Below the pieces are notes generated by a model. That model saw only the letters and a program-made list of their open reading frames with translations. It searched no databases and was not told the origin of the DNA. From NCBI GenBank assembly GCA_016709225.1, contig JADJEE010000001.1, positions 2,976,001 through 3,040,000 of the forward strand: a DNA stretch of 64,000 nucleotides. Reading direction: 5' to 3'. The DNA is from Deltaproteobacteria bacterium (GTDB taxonomy: Bacteria; Myxococcota_A; Polyangia; Nannocystales; Nannocystaceae). Shown one piece after another: positions 41,770 through 56,917 of this stretch; position 1 is the first letter of the stretch; each line of letters starts with the position of its first letter. The translations under genes were made by a program, and so were the position numbers.

Positions 41770-44124
41770 ATGCGGACGATCGAAGCCAACATTCCCGAGA
41801 CGACGCGACGCCGCGCAGTGCTCTCGACCTGGTGCCTGGCCCTCGGTGCCCTGCTCGGCACGGGCTGCTACGACGGCGCATCCGCCCACGCGAGCCCCGA
41901 CGACGACGGTGTCGGCGACAGCGGGGGCACCGATGACGAGCCACCACCCGAGCTCGGCGGTGGCGGTAGCTGCGTCGACATCGATCACTACTTCCGCGAC
42001 GAGGTGTGGAGCCCGGTACTCAAGGAGAAGTGCTACGCGTGCCACAACCCCACCGGCGCCGCGAAGCACACCGACCTCGTGCTGCAGGGCAGCGACTACC
42101 CCGGCTATCTCGAGGCCAACCTGCAGACGGTCCAGAACGTCGCGCGGCTCGAGATCGACGGCACCTCGCTGTTGCTGCTCAAGCCCAGCGCGCAGGTCGA
42201 CCACACCGGTGGCAAGCAGATCGAGCAGGATGGCGACGAGTTCGAGCGACTTTCCGATCTGATCGAGCGCTTCGACGCGCCGGTGCACTGCGTCGACGAT
42301 GCCGACGTGCGGGCGTTCTACGCCGATCTCGCGCTCCTCGACCCCCAGCAGACCCTGCGCAAGGCCACGTTCATGCTGGCCGGGCGCCTGCCCACCCAGG
42401 AGGAGATCGACGGTGTCGAGGCGCTGGGGATGAACGGCCTGGCGATCGTGCTCGAGGGCGTCACGCGCGAGGACGCGTTCTACAACCGACTGCTCGAGAT
42501 CTACAACGACATCCTCCACACCGACGCGTACCTCGCCAGCGACGACGCGATCGATACCATCGACACCCAGCGCTTCCCGAATGCACGCTGGTTCGACGCG
42601 CTGCCGGACGACCAGCAAGGCGCGGCGCGCAACGCCACCAACGCCGCGGTCGCACGCGAGCCGCTCGAGCTCATCCGCCACGTCGTGAAGCAAGAGCTGC
42701 CGTACACCTACATCCTGACGGCCAACTACGTGATGGTGAACCCGTGGTCGGCGCGCTCGTACGACGTGCCGATGAGCATGTTCGCGAACCCCGACGACCC
42801 CAAGGAGTTCGTGCCGGTCACGTTCGCCGACTTCCCCCACGCCGGCCTGCTGACGACCTCGGTGTTCCTCAACCGCTACCCGACCACGCCGACCAACCGC
42901 AACCGCGCGCGCTCGCGGGTGGTGTTCGACTTCTTCCTCGGCACCGACGTGCTGCGCCTCGCGGCGCGGCCGATCGACGTCACCGCGGTGGAGGACTTCA
43001 ACCCCACGCTCTACAACCCCAACTGCAACGTCTGCCACGACAACGTCGATCCCATGGCCGGCGCGTTCCAGGGCTTCGACGAGCGCGGCCGCTACCGTCC
43101 GATGGCCGAGGGCTGGTACGCCGACATGCGGCCGCCGGGCTTCGATCAGGTCGACATCCCGTTCGGTGAGAGCGCTCGCGCGCTGCAGTGGATCACGCCG
43201 TGGCTCATCCGCGACCGCAAGTTCGCGATGTCCGTGGTCTACGCGATGTATCGCGGCCTCACCGGCCAGGAGCCCCTGGTCGAGCCGCTCGACGAGGACG
43301 CGCCGGACTACCTCGAGCGCATCCGGGCCTTCCGCGCGCAGGACCACAGCTTCGGCGAGATCGCCGATCACTTCGTCGCCAGCGGCCACGACATCCGTGC
43401 GGTCGTGCAGAAGCTGGTCGTCTCGGAGTGGTTCCGAGCGGTCGACGCCACCGTGCCGTTGACCGACCGCCGCGCCAGCGAGCTGGCCGACCTCGGCAGC
43501 GCGCGGCTGCTCAGCCCCGAGCTGCTGCACCGCCGCATCGTCGCGACCACCGGCGTCGCCTGGCGCCGCGGCACCACCAACGTGCTGCTGTCGTCGAACT
43601 ACTTCAAGTTCTTCTACGGCGGCATCGATTCCGCGTCGGTGACCACGCGCCTGACCGAGATGAACGGCGTGATGGCCAACATCGCCGAGCGCATGGCCAA
43701 CGAGGTCGCGTGCACCGCGACCGCCTTCGACTTCACCAAGGCGCCCGCCGATCGTCTGCTGATGCCGCTGGTCGAGCCCACCGACCTACCGGAGAGCCCG
43801 GGCGGCACCGAGGCCATCCGCGCCAACATCGTGCACCTGCACGATCAGCTGCTCGGCGAGCAGCTGGCCGACGACGACCACGAGGTCGATCGTACGCTCG
43901 CGCTGTTCGAGGCCGCGCTCGCCGATGGGCGCGCGCGCATGCTCGACGCCGACGCGCCGCTGTCGAGCTCGATCGCGGCCGCCTGTGCCGGCACCGTCGA
44001 CCCCGCCACCGGCACGCCGGTGCCCGAGGGGACCGAGATCGTCGAAGACCCCGAGTACACCGTGCGGGCGTGGATGGCCGTCATCACGTACCTGCTGGGT
44101 GATCACCGCTTCCTGTACGAGTGA
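41770..44124 (+). CDS. Large lipoprotein with two c-type haem motifs (DUF1588-like, planctomycete cytochrome C type)
   Basis: 784 residues. The lipobox LGTGC (Cys33) is followed by an Asp/Glu/Pro-rich linker. Haem-binding CYACH is at 88-92 in VLKEKCYACHNPTG, and CNVCH near 419 in NPTLYNPNCNVCHDNVDPM. The latter sits in a region resembling DUF1588 (CHxxIDPxGxxxExFDxxGRWR). An earlier LRKATFMLAGRLPTQEEID stretch resembles DUF1549/DUF1592. These domains are typical of planctomycetes, where the gene is paired with a DUF1501 gene, exactly as here (12 bases downstream). Enzyme activity unknown. Secreted and probably attached to the outer membrane. Confidence 0.82.
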   Translation: MRTIEANIPETTRRRAVLSTWCLALGALLGTGCYDGASAHASPDDDGVGDSGGTDDEPPPELGGGGSCVDIDHYFRDEVWSPVLKEKCYACHNPTGAAKHTDLVLQGSDYPGYLEANLQTVQNVARLEIDGTSLLLLKPSAQVDHTGGKQIEQDGDEFERLSDLIERFDAPVHCVDDADVRAFYADLALLDPQQTLRKATFMLAGRLPTQEEIDGVEALGMNGLAIVLEGVTREDAFYNRLLEIYNDILHTDAYLASDDAIDTIDTQRFPNARWFDALPDDQQGAARNATNAAVAREPLELIRHVVKQELPYTYILTANYVMVNPWSARSYDVPMSMFANPDDPKEFVPVTFADFPHAGLLTTSVFLNRYPTTPTNRNRARSRVVFDFFLGTDVLRLAARPIDVTAVEDFNPTLYNPNCNVCHDNVDPMAGAFQGFDERGRYRPMAEGWYADMRPPGFDQVDIPFGESARALQWITPWLIRDRKFAMSVVYAMYRGLTGQEPLVEPLDEDAPDYLERIRAFRAQDHSFGEIADHFVASGHDIRAVVQKLVVSEWFRAVDATVPLTDRRASELADLGSARLLSPELLHRRIVATTGVAWRRGTTNVLLSSNYFKFFYGGIDSASVTTRLTEMNGVMANIAERMANEVACTATAFDFTKAPADRLLMPLVEPTDLPESPGGTEAIRANIVHLHDQLLGEQLADDDHEVDRTLALFEAALADGRARMLDADAPLSSSIAAACAGTVDPATGTPVPEGTEIVEDPEYTVRAWMAVITYLLGDHRFLYE

Positions 44125-44135
44125 GGAGATTCGCC

Positions 44136-45419
44136 ATGGACCGCCGACGTTTTCTCGAGCTCGCTTCGATCACCGGCCTCGGCTTTGCCGCGGCGCCCCT
44201 GTTCGGTCACGCCGAGGTCGGCCACGACCTGCGCGGGCCCACCACCGCCAACCTCGGCGACGAGGACGACTACCAGGGCCCGCTGCTGGTGATGGTCCAG
44301 GCCCACGGCGGCTGGGATCCGACGCTGCTGTGCGATCCCAAGCCCGGCCTCAACAACAGCTACGGCGCCGGCGACGTGCGGACCGCCGGCAACCTCGCGT
44401 TCGCGCCGCTGTCCGGGGCAACCGCGCTGTTCGAGGCCCACTACAGCCGCACGGTGTTCATCAACGGCGTCGACACCTCGACCAACGCCCATGACGCCGG
44501 GCAGCGCTTCTGCGCCAGCGGTCGACTCGGCGAGGGCCATCCGTGCCTCGCCGGGCTCTACGCGGGTCAGTTCGCGCCGCAGCGGCCGATGTCGTTCATC
44601 AGCTTCGGCACCTACGACCGCACCGGTGGCTTGGTCGCGCCGACCCGCAACGGCAACCCCGACATGCTCGCCGAGCTGTCGTATCCCGACCGCATGGCCG
44701 CGGCCGATCCGAACAGCGCGACGTACCACACCGACACCACGCACGCGCTCATCCGTCTCGCCCGTGAGAAGCGCAGCGCACGGGCGGCAGACGAGAACCG
44801 CCTGCCGCGATACATCCACGCCATCGAGAGCCTCCGCGTCGCGAGGCAGGGCTCGGCCGCGCTCGAGCGCCTCGAGGCGGTGCTGCCGGAGCCCAGCGGC
44901 GATCCGCTGCTGCGCCAGGCCCAGCTGGTGGTCGCGGCCTACAAGGCTGGCGTCGGCGTGGCCGGCAACCTGTTCCACAGCAACTTCGACACCCACAGCG
45001 ATCACGACAACCAGCAGAGTGCACGGATGAACGAGCTGCTGGGCCTGGTGAAGTTCCTGTGGGACGAGGCCGAGCGCCAGCAGGTCGCCGATCGCCTGAC
45101 GGTGCTCATCGGCTCCGACTTCGGCCGCACGCCCAACTACAACGGCAACATGGGCAAGGATCACTGGTCCATCACCAGCATGATCGCCATGGGTGCCGGC
45201 GTGAACGGCAACCGCATGGTCGGCGTCACCGACGATGGCCACAACGCCGTCGCGCTCGACCCCCTGACGGGCATGCCAGCCGCCGACGCCGCAGCCGGCA
45301 TCAAGATCACGCCCGCCCACGTTCACCGCGGCATGCGTCGCGCGCTCGGCCTCACCGACACCGCCGTCGATCACCAATTCCCGATCGCGCTGGACGACGA
45401 GTTCGATCCCATCGGCTAG
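44136..45419 (+). CDS. DUF1501 family protein with Tat signal
   Basis: 427 residues from the ATG at 44136, which follows a GGAG box at about eight bases; an in-frame GTG overlapping the previous stop is less likely. MDRRRFLELASITGLGF is a twin-arginine signal, so it is exported folded. The body (LLVMVQAHGGWDPTLLC, DTHSDHDNQQSARMNELL, DRLTVLIGSDFGRTPNYNGNMGKDHW) matches DUF1501, which belongs to the alkaline phosphatase/sulfatase-like superfamily by fold. The HSDHD and DFGRTP motifs could bind metal. It is in an operon with the haem lipoprotein. Substrate unknown. Confidence 0.87.
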   Translation: MDRRRFLELASITGLGFAAAPLFGHAEVGHDLRGPTTANLGDEDDYQGPLLVMVQAHGGWDPTLLCDPKPGLNNSYGAGDVRTAGNLAFAPLSGATALFEAHYSRTVFINGVDTSTNAHDAGQRFCASGRLGEGHPCLAGLYAGQFAPQRPMSFISFGTYDRTGGLVAPTRNGNPDMLAELSYPDRMAAADPNSATYHTDTTHALIRLAREKRSARAADENRLPRYIHAIESLRVARQGSAALERLEAVLPEPSGDPLLRQAQLVVAAYKAGVGVAGNLFHSNFDTHSDHDNQQSARMNELLGLVKFLWDEAERQQVADRLTVLIGSDFGRTPNYNGNMGKDHWSITSMIAMGAGVNGNRMVGVTDDGHNAVALDPLTGMPAADAAAGIKITPAHVHRGMRRALGLTDTAVDHQFPIALDDEFDPIG

Positions 45420-45446
45420 GCGCGTGACCCCGTAGGGGTCCCGCGC
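45420..45446 (+). terminator. Hairpin directly after the DUF1501 gene
   Basis: GCGCG-TG-ACCCC, loop GTA, GGGGT-CC-CGCGC: a 10-bp stem with one symmetric internal loop, starting at the base after the stop codon. No T-run. A likely 3' end signal for the two-gene unit. Confidence 0.45.
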
Positions 45447-45539
45447 GTGCGTGCGTGCCCGTGCCCCGCGCTACGCCACACTGCGTATCCGCGCAAACCC
45501 ACGCTCGGACAGCCACCGCCCCTGCGGGAACCTACCAAC

Positions 45540-46814
45540 ATGCCCATCCGCGCCCGCGCCTGCCTGCTCGCCGCGCCCCTGCTCTTCGCGCCCACGCTGG
45601 CCAACGCGACGCCCCCGCTGCGCCTGCCATGGACCTGTGACGAGGTGCATCACGTCACCAACGGTCACCACACGAACACGCACACCGGCATGGACGCGTA
45701 CGCGTGGGACTTCGGGCTCGCGGTGGGCACCGAGGTCCGCGCCCCCGCCGACGGCGTGGTGCGCATGGTCAAGATGGACTCGAGCCAAGGCGGCTGCAAC
45801 AGCGCCTACGCCAACGACGCCAACTACGTCGTCATCGCGTTTGCCGACGGCACCGAGGCGCTGCACATGCACCTGCAGCACAACAGCTCGCCGCTGCACG
45901 TCGGCGACGTCGTCGAGCAGGGCGACCTGGTCGGCAAGGTCGGCCTGACCGGCTGGGTCTGCGGCGCGCATCTGCACTTCCAGATCCAGCACGACTGCGG
46001 CTCGTGGTGGTGCCAGAGCATCGCTGCGGAGTTCGTCGAGTTCGGCGATCCCGACGAGGACGTCGACATGGCCAGCAACAACTGCCCGGCGACCGAGCCC
46101 TGCGCCGCGGTGTTGGACGGCACCGAGACCGTGGTCGACGACGGCGATGCCAGCTGCTTCACGCGGCAGTCGAGCTGGTTCTGGCCGGTCGACGGTGGCA
46201 TCGGCGATGGCCACATGTACACGTGGGCGAATGATGCGAGCACGGCCGACAGCATCGGCACGTGGAACTTCGCGGTCGACGTCGAGGGGCCGTACCGCGT
46301 CGAGGTGCACGTGCCGGGCTCCGACGCGAGCAGCCAGCAGGCCCGCTACGAGCTGCACACCGGCGCCGCGGTGATCGATCTCGGCACCGTCGATCAATCG
46401 ACGGGGGCCGCGTGGGTCGACCTCGGCGTGCACGAGCTCGTCGCCGGTGACGAGCACTGGGTGCGCCTGGCCGACAACACCGGCGAGGCCCGCGACCTCG
46501 ATCGCAAGCTCGCCTTCGACGCGATCCGGCTGTCGTATGCACCCGCGCCCGAGGGCGAGGGCAGCAGCAGCTCGACCGGCAGCGACGACGGCGGTGGCGA
46601 GTCCGGCAGTGGCGGCGCATCGAGCCCGGGGCCCGGTGACGGCGAGACCGGCGATGCCTCCGAGACCGCCGGCGGCAGCACGGGCGGAGTCTCTGGGGCC
46701 GCCGACGAGCCACCGCGCAGCGAGCACGGCGGCTGCGGCATCGCGCCGTCGCGATCGATCCACCCGCTCGCGCTCGCGCTGCTGCTCGGGCTGGGTCGAC
46801 GGCGCCGCCGCTAG
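45540..46814 (+). CDS. M23-family (LytM-type) peptidase with MYXO-CTERM-like tail
   Basis: 424 residues from the ATG at 45540 (MPIRARACLLAAPLLFAPTLANA signal peptide). The M23 domain (about 30-180) has the zinc ligands HTGMDAYAWDFG and HLHF, the pattern of endopeptidases that cut peptidoglycan cross-links. Next is a beta-rich domain of about 150 residues (WNFAVDVEGPYRVEVHV, LAFDAIRLSYAP), then a Gly/Ser/Glu-rich linker. The end is CGIAPSRSIHPLALALLLGLGRRRRR, a MYXO-CTERM-like sorting signal (Cys, hydrophobic stretch, Arg cluster). It is expected at the outer surface after Cys processing. Role in predation or own-wall turnover cannot be told apart. Confidence 0.88.
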   Translation: MPIRARACLLAAPLLFAPTLANATPPLRLPWTCDEVHHVTNGHHTNTHTGMDAYAWDFGLAVGTEVRAPADGVVRMVKMDSSQGGCNSAYANDANYVVIAFADGTEALHMHLQHNSSPLHVGDVVEQGDLVGKVGLTGWVCGAHLHFQIQHDCGSWWCQSIAAEFVEFGDPDEDVDMASNNCPATEPCAAVLDGTETVVDDGDASCFTRQSSWFWPVDGGIGDGHMYTWANDASTADSIGTWNFAVDVEGPYRVEVHVPGSDASSQQARYELHTGAAVIDLGTVDQSTGAAWVDLGVHELVAGDEHWVRLADNTGEARDLDRKLAFDAIRLSYAPAPEGEGSSSSTGSDDGGGESGSGGASSPGPGDGETGDASETAGGSTGGVSGAADEPPRSEHGGCGIAPSRSIHPLALALLLGLGRRRRR

Positions 46815-46836
46815 CCGGCCCGCGGCGATTTTCTTT
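46806..46836 (+). terminator. Intrinsic terminator at the end of the M23 peptidase gene
   Basis: CGCCGC (46806-46811) pairs with GCGGCG (46822-46827) and is followed by ATTTTCTTT, the only hairpin plus T-rich tail of this kind I found. The stem begins within the last codons and the stop codon lies in the loop. Confidence 0.5.
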
Positions 46837-46874
46837 CACCCGCCGCCGCATCGCGACGGCTCACGGCTGGCGCG

Positions 46875-47831
46875 ATGATGCTGCGCGCGCGGTCCCTGCC
46901 CTGCTCCCTGGTGCTGCTGCTGGCGTGCGCGAGCGATCCCGGCGGCGACGGGGGCAGCAGCGACGCCTCGAGCGGCGCCGGCACCGGCCCGGCGAGCACG
47001 TCAGCCGACGGCAGTGGCAGCGGCGATGCCACCGCGGCGACCACCACCGGCGCCGGCGTGACCTCCGACGCGACCGCGACGAGCGGCTCGAGCGGCGGCA
47101 CCGTCGGCGACAGCAGCGACGGCAGCAGCGACGGCAGCAGCGGGGACACCGGCGCCGTCGCGTGCGCCGCGGTGCTGTGCGAAGACTTCGAGCAGGGCGC
47201 GCTCGACGAGATGGTCTGGACCCGCATCGAGACCGACGACGGCAACACCGTGACGGTGCAGTCGGACGTCGTCGCCGGGGGCAGCTACGCCTTGCAGTTC
47301 CACGCCGTCGGCGGCACCAGCCTCGCGATGATGTTCACCGAGGCGGTACCCGAGCCGCTCCGGCAGCACGCGTTCGGCCGCGTCATGTTCCGCGCCACCG
47401 ACTTCCCGTTCGAGAACGGCGGCCACAGTGCCTACGTCCTTGGTGGCAACGGGCTCGACGGCTTCCCGTGGGCCGACCACCACCTCGAGGTCGGCTCGTA
47501 CTACGACGGTCCCGGCCCGATCTGGCAGCTGACGTACTGGACCGGCGACGGCCCCGAGTACATCGGCGCGGGCGGACACATCCCCCAGGACGAGTGGTTC
47601 TGCCTCGAGTGGGAGTTCAACGACGAGCCCAACCAGATCCGCGTGTGGGTCGACGGCAGCGAGGCCGACGGCGCCGCCTTCGACGACATCCAGGGCCAGT
47701 CCGACCTGCTCGGCGAGATCGCGTCGCTCGGGCTCGGCTTCCGCACCTGGCACCCGATGGGCGCGCCGGACATCGATGTGTACATGGACGACCTCGTGCT
47801 CGACACCCAGCGCGTCGGCTGCCCTGGGTGA
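46875..47831 (+). CDS. Secreted lipoprotein with lectin-like domain
   Basis: 318 residues. The signal LVLLLACAS ends at a lipobox Cys, then a Ser/Gly/Thr/Asp-rich linker runs to about residue 95. The remaining 220 residues (LCEDFEQGALDEMVWTRIETDDGNTVTV, YALQFHAVGG, GRVMFRATDFPF, WFCLEWEFNDEPNQIRVWVDGSEADG, DIDVYMDDLVLDTQRVGC) look like a beta-jelly roll of the concanavalin A or polysaccharide-lyase-like type. No catalytic residues can be assigned. Ligand unknown, though a sugar is likely. It is convergent with the trypsin-like gene. Confidence 0.78.
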   Translation: MMLRARSLPCSLVLLLACASDPGGDGGSSDASSGAGTGPASTSADGSGSGDATAATTTGAGVTSDATATSGSSGGTVGDSSDGSSDGSSGDTGAVACAAVLCEDFEQGALDEMVWTRIETDDGNTVTVQSDVVAGGSYALQFHAVGGTSLAMMFTEAVPEPLRQHAFGRVMFRATDFPFENGGHSAYVLGGNGLDGFPWADHHLEVGSYYDGPGPIWQLTYWTGDGPEYIGAGGHIPQDEWFCLEWEFNDEPNQIRVWVDGSEADGAAFDDIQGQSDLLGEIASLGLGFRTWHPMGAPDIDVYMDDLVLDTQRVGCPG

Positions 47832-47832
47832 T

Positions 47833-47850
47833 CGCGCGGGCAGCCGCGCG
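47833..47850. terminator. Bidirectional 7-bp hairpin between convergent genes
   Basis: CGCGCGG, loop GCAG, CCGCGCG, filling most of the 27-base gap between two stop codons. No T-run. Likely shared end of both transcripts. Confidence 0.45.
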
Positions 47851-47858
47851 CGACGAGG

Positions 47859-49358
47859 TCAGTCCCCCGGGAGCTGCGCGGCGTCGCAGCTCGATGTCGC
47901 CGGCAGCTCGTCCGCGAGCTCGAGGTGTGCGACGCATGCGATCGGTTCGGGTACGTCGTCGAGGTCGGTGTCGCCGCTTTCCTCGGAGGACCCGCCGCTG
48001 GTGTCGGTCGTGGTGGCGACGCCGAGGTCGGACTGCGGCCACGGCTCGCTCGCGGTCCAGTCCTCGCCGTCCGCGTCGTGGGCGACGCTGGCAGCACCCG
48101 TGCTCGAGCTGGTCCAGCCGGTGCTCCAACCGCCCGTGAAACCTGTCGTCGCGCCCGACAGCTCGCCGGTGTCACCGATCGATGCGCTCGAGGTGGAGCC
48201 GGTCTCGCCCGAGCTCGGCCCCGAGACCGCCGACGTGTGGCCCGTCTCGCCCGAGCCGTAACCGGTACCCTCGCCGCCGGTGGTGGAGAACGATCCGACG
48301 CTGTCGCTGCCGGCGGTCCCCGAGCATCCGCTGCCGTCGAAGCATCCGGTGGTTCCCGACCATCCGCCGCTCTCCGACCAACTGCCGGTCGTCCCGTCGT
48401 CGCCGTACCCACCCGTGGTGGCCCCACCGCTGGACTCCTCGCCGCCGGTCGAGGTGCCACCACCGTCGCCGCAGACCTCCTTGATCTGCGCGCTCAACCA
48501 CTTCTGTGCCTCGGGGGCGATCACGCTGGCCGCCATCGACACGCGCTGGTTCTCGGGCGCGTCGGGTGTGAAGCCGCGGCTCACGACCGCGATGATCTTG
48601 CCGTCGTACAGCACCGGCCCGCCCGAGTCACCGGGCGCGATCTTCTTGCGCTTCTTGTCGTCGACCTCCTTCCACGTCGCGGGATCGAACAGGTACAAGT
48701 ACGACCAGCCCTCGAGCTTGGGGTCGGCGACCTCGGAGAAGACCTGCAGCTCGAGCGAGCGATGGCCATACGCACCCGTCTCGGTCGATCCGTTGCCGAG
48801 CACGAGGCCCTTGAACTTGTCGGAGGCCTTGGGGTGGGTGGTGCCGACCGCGAGCGTGGGTCCGGGCAGCGCGGACTTCAGCTTGAGGACCGCGAGGTCC
48901 TGATGGTTGTTGTTGCCGCGGTCGGCGACCGCGATGATCTCGGACACGGTCTCGCCGTCCTTCGGCTTGGGACGCCCGGCGTTGTTGCCCCCGGCGGGCC
49001 AGTTGTTCGACGCGTCGGGGTGCCACACGTCGCCGTCCTTCTTCAGGCGGTCGACATCGCCACGGACGCAGTGCGAGGCCGTCACGACGCAGTTCTCCGC
49101 CACCAGCGCGCCGCTGCAGTACCAGTACGCCTTGGTCGGATCGGCCTCGAGCTCCTTGGCGGTCTTCTTCAGCCGGATGACGACGCTGCCGTTGCGCTCG
49201 GTGAGATCCGTGCCGTTGAAGATGCGATCGACCTGCACCGCGGAGGGCTCGGGCGCACACGCGCTCGCGAGCGCGAGCAGGGCCGCGATCGCAGGTACGC
49301 GCGAACAGGGAGTCGTGACCGTGGGGGTCGGTTGCTGGGGTCCGTTCGCCGTGGGCAT
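47859..49358 (-). CDS. Trypsin-like (S1) serine protease, lipoprotein with low-complexity C-terminal tail
   Basis: 499 residues from an ATG with AGGAGG four bases upstream. The signal peptide ends LALASAC. The catalytic triad is visible: His in CVVTASHCV, Asp in NHQDLAVLKL, Ser in APGDSGGPV. About 215 residues of Gly/Ser/Thr/Glu-rich sequence follow (for example EESSGGATTGGYGDDGT), ending in a short Cys-containing segment. The tail probably spans the cell surface. It lies 32 bases downstream of a kinase gene on the same strand. Substrate unknown; predatory proteolysis is a guess. Confidence 0.88.
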   Translation of the reverse strand: MPTANGPQQPTPTVTTPCSRVPAIAALLALASACAPEPSAVQVDRIFNGTDLTERNGSVVIRLKKTAKELEADPTKAYWYCSGALVAENCVVTASHCVRGDVDRLKKDGDVWHPDASNNWPAGGNNAGRPKPKDGETVSEIIAVADRGNNNHQDLAVLKLKSALPGPTLAVGTTHPKASDKFKGLVLGNGSTETGAYGHRSLELQVFSEVADPKLEGWSYLYLFDPATWKEVDDKKRKKIAPGDSGGPVLYDGKIIAVVSRGFTPDAPENQRVSMAASVIAPEAQKWLSAQIKEVCGDGGGTSTGGEESSGGATTGGYGDDGTTGSWSESGGWSGTTGCFDGSGCSGTAGSDSVGSFSTTGGEGTGYGSGETGHTSAVSGPSSGETGSTSSASIGDTGELSGATTGFTGGWSTGWTSSSTGAASVAHDADGEDWTASEPWPQSDLGVATTTDTSGGSSEESGDTDLDDVPEPIACVAHLELADELPATSSCDAAQLPGD

Positions 49359-49390
49359 CGACCTCCTATGCGAATCGGAGGGTGGGTCGA

Positions 49391-50839
<1,449 letters not shown>

Positions 50840-50890
50840 ACGACGAAGGCGCGGGCGATCCCTCGCCCACGCCCCCGATGATAGCGTCGT

Positions 50891-50912
50891 CGCCGGCCCC
50901 GCGGGGCCGGCG
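50891..50912. terminator. 10-bp hairpin after rpoC
   Basis: CGCCGGCCCC, GC, GGGGCCGGCG is a 22-base perfect palindrome, 18 bases beyond the rpoC stop. No T-run. It likely reduces read-through from rpoC into the kinase gene. Confidence 0.55.
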
Positions 50913-50930
50913 CGTGTGCTCCCGACCGAA

Positions 50931-55115
<4,185 letters not shown>

Positions 55116-55489
55116 GGGCTCCCTTTTCGGCGGCGAGGACCCTCGACCTGGACGGCGTCCAAGGGCACGGGCCGTGGATGGCCGTCGTGCCCCGCCGGCA
55201 GCGAGGGAGGGCGGCATATAGCAAGTGCCGTTCCCATCTGCAACGAGACCCAAGTACGCCCGGGTGCTCGGGTCCCGCGGCGGGACGGGGTGGGGACCTG
55301 CCATAAACACGTGCGTTGACGCTCGTGCGACGCCACGAACGGGCCGCCCTGGCCGCTGCTGCCCGGGGGCCTGGCCGACTGGGCGGGGGCTTTCGACTGC
55401 GATCCCGGCGCCTTCGGGCCACCGGCCGGCGAGCCCCCGCCGTTCGCGCACGTGAGCCGTTCGCCGGGGCCGGCGCGACTTGGCGAGGC
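55116..55489. other. Divergent intergenic region between rpoC and the beta-propeller gene
   Basis: 374 bases with no convincing gene. On the minus strand it holds the rpoC leader (about 90 bases) and promoter. For the plus-strand gene I see no clear promoter. Confidence 0.6.
55215..55243 (-). promoter_or_regulatory. Sigma70-like promoter for rpoC
   Basis: On the minus strand TTGCAG (55238-55243) and TATATG (55215-55220) are 17 bases apart, the ideal spacing, giving a transcript start near 55208 and a leader of about 93 bases. Its existence fits rpoC being transcribed without rpoB. Confidence 0.65.
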
Positions 55490-56917
55490 ATGCGCATGCC
55501 CTCGCCGTGGGTGATCCTGGCCGTCGCGCTCCTGATGCCGCGCCCTGCCCGCGCCGATGCGGTCGACGAGCTGCCGCCCGGCACCTGGCTCGAGCTCCCC
55601 GACACGCCGATGCGCGCGGCCTGTCCGCCCAACTCCGCCGACTACGACTGGAACTTCTACTGCCAGGGCGTGACCGCGGCGTGGGGCGGCGCGGCGATCG
55701 ACACCACGCGCGGCCACCTCTTGGTGTGGGGCGGCGGGCACAACGACTACCGCGGCAACGAGGTGTACCGCTTCGATCTCGCCACGCTCGCATGGTCGCG
55801 ACCGTGGGGACCGAGCGCCGACGATCAGATCCCCATGGGTGGCACCCACGAGGTCTACGACGACGGCGCGCCCGGCTCGCGCCACACCTACGCCGGCCTC
55901 ACCTACGTGCCCGCGCCCCACGACGCACTGTTCGCGATGGGTGGCTCGCTGTGGCAGTCGGGCTCGTTCGCCGTCGGGACCTGGCGCTTCGACCTCGCCG
56001 CCAACGCGTGGACCCGCGGCACCGACGGACCCGCCGAGCAGGGCTTCGGTGATCCCTGCGTCTACGACCCGACGACCGGGCACGTGTTCCGGCGCGCCAA
56101 CAGCCGCATGCTCGAGTACGACCCCGCGGCCGACGTGTTCCTCGATCGCGCCAACTCCGACGGCGGCTTCTGGGCCTCGAACGTCACCACCGCGCTCGAT
56201 CCCGACGCGCGCTTGATGGTGATGATCGGCGGTGGCCGCGTCGACACCTACGATCTGGCGAACGACGTCTACACGCAGGACGTCGCGATCACGGGCGCCG
56301 ACGTCACGAGCTTGTTCGGCGACGGCAGCCCCGGCATGGACTTCGATCCCGTGACGCAGCGCTTCGTGGTGTGGGGCGGCGGGCTCGACGTGTACAGCTT
56401 CGACCCTGTCACCGCATCGTTCTCGCTGCACGCCGGTGCCGGCGACGATCCAGGCGCGATCGTGGGCTCGGGCGGTGCGTTCACCCGCTTCCGCTACGCG
56501 CCCTCGCGCAACGTGTTCGTGTGGGTCGATCACGTCGACGCCAACGTGTTCGTGTTCCGCATGGGCGAAGGCATGGGCGAGCCGCCGCCGGGCGGCACCA
56601 GCAGCGGTGGCGACGACACCAGCGCGGGCGAGGGCAGCAGCGGTGCCGACGGCACCGCGAGCGGCCAAGGTGCGAGCGCGTCGGCGAGCGGTGACACCGC
56701 TGGCGGCAGCTCGGGTGCGACCACGACCAGCGGCGCCGACACCTCGGTCGGCGATCCTGCGGGCAGCGACGCCGACGCCTCGGGGGGCGGCTGCAGCTGT
56801 CGCACCCACGCCGATCCCCGAGCGCTGCCGTGGCTTGCGTGCGCACTGCCGTGGCTGCGTCGACGCAGGCGCCCGCGCGGCGTATCGTCGTGGGCATGCG
56901 CGACGGACGAAGCGTAG
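55490..56917 (+). CDS. Secreted beta-propeller (Kelch/galactose oxidase-like) protein with MYXO-CTERM tail
   Basis: 475 residues. A signal peptide (ILAVALLMPRPARADA) is followed by Kelch-like blades: LLVWGGGHNDYRGNEVYRFDLATLAWSRP, LFAMGGS, TWRFDLAANAWTRG, LMVMIGGGRVDTYDLANDVY, FVVWGGGLDVYSFDPVTASF. The blades resemble galactose oxidase or Kelch propellers, but I see no oxidase Cys-Tyr pair. A Ser/Gly/Thr/Asp-rich linker ends in GGGCSCRTHADPRALPWLACALPWLRRRRRPRG, a MYXO-CTERM-type signal, with 11 further residues. It is likely surface-exposed. The start is ATG 55490; ATG 55496 is an alternative. Confidence 0.86.
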   Translation: MRMPSPWVILAVALLMPRPARADAVDELPPGTWLELPDTPMRAACPPNSADYDWNFYCQGVTAAWGGAAIDTTRGHLLVWGGGHNDYRGNEVYRFDLATLAWSRPWGPSADDQIPMGGTHEVYDDGAPGSRHTYAGLTYVPAPHDALFAMGGSLWQSGSFAVGTWRFDLAANAWTRGTDGPAEQGFGDPCVYDPTTGHVFRRANSRMLEYDPAADVFLDRANSDGGFWASNVTTALDPDARLMVMIGGGRVDTYDLANDVYTQDVAITGADVTSLFGDGSPGMDFDPVTQRFVVWGGGLDVYSFDPVTASFSLHAGAGDDPGAIVGSGGAFTRFRYAPSRNVFVWVDHVDANVFVFRMGEGMGEPPPGGTSSGGDDTSAGEGSSGADGTASGQGASASASGDTAGGSSGATTTSGADTSVGDPAGSDADASGGGCSCRTHADPRALPWLACALPWLRRRRRPRGVSSWACATDEA

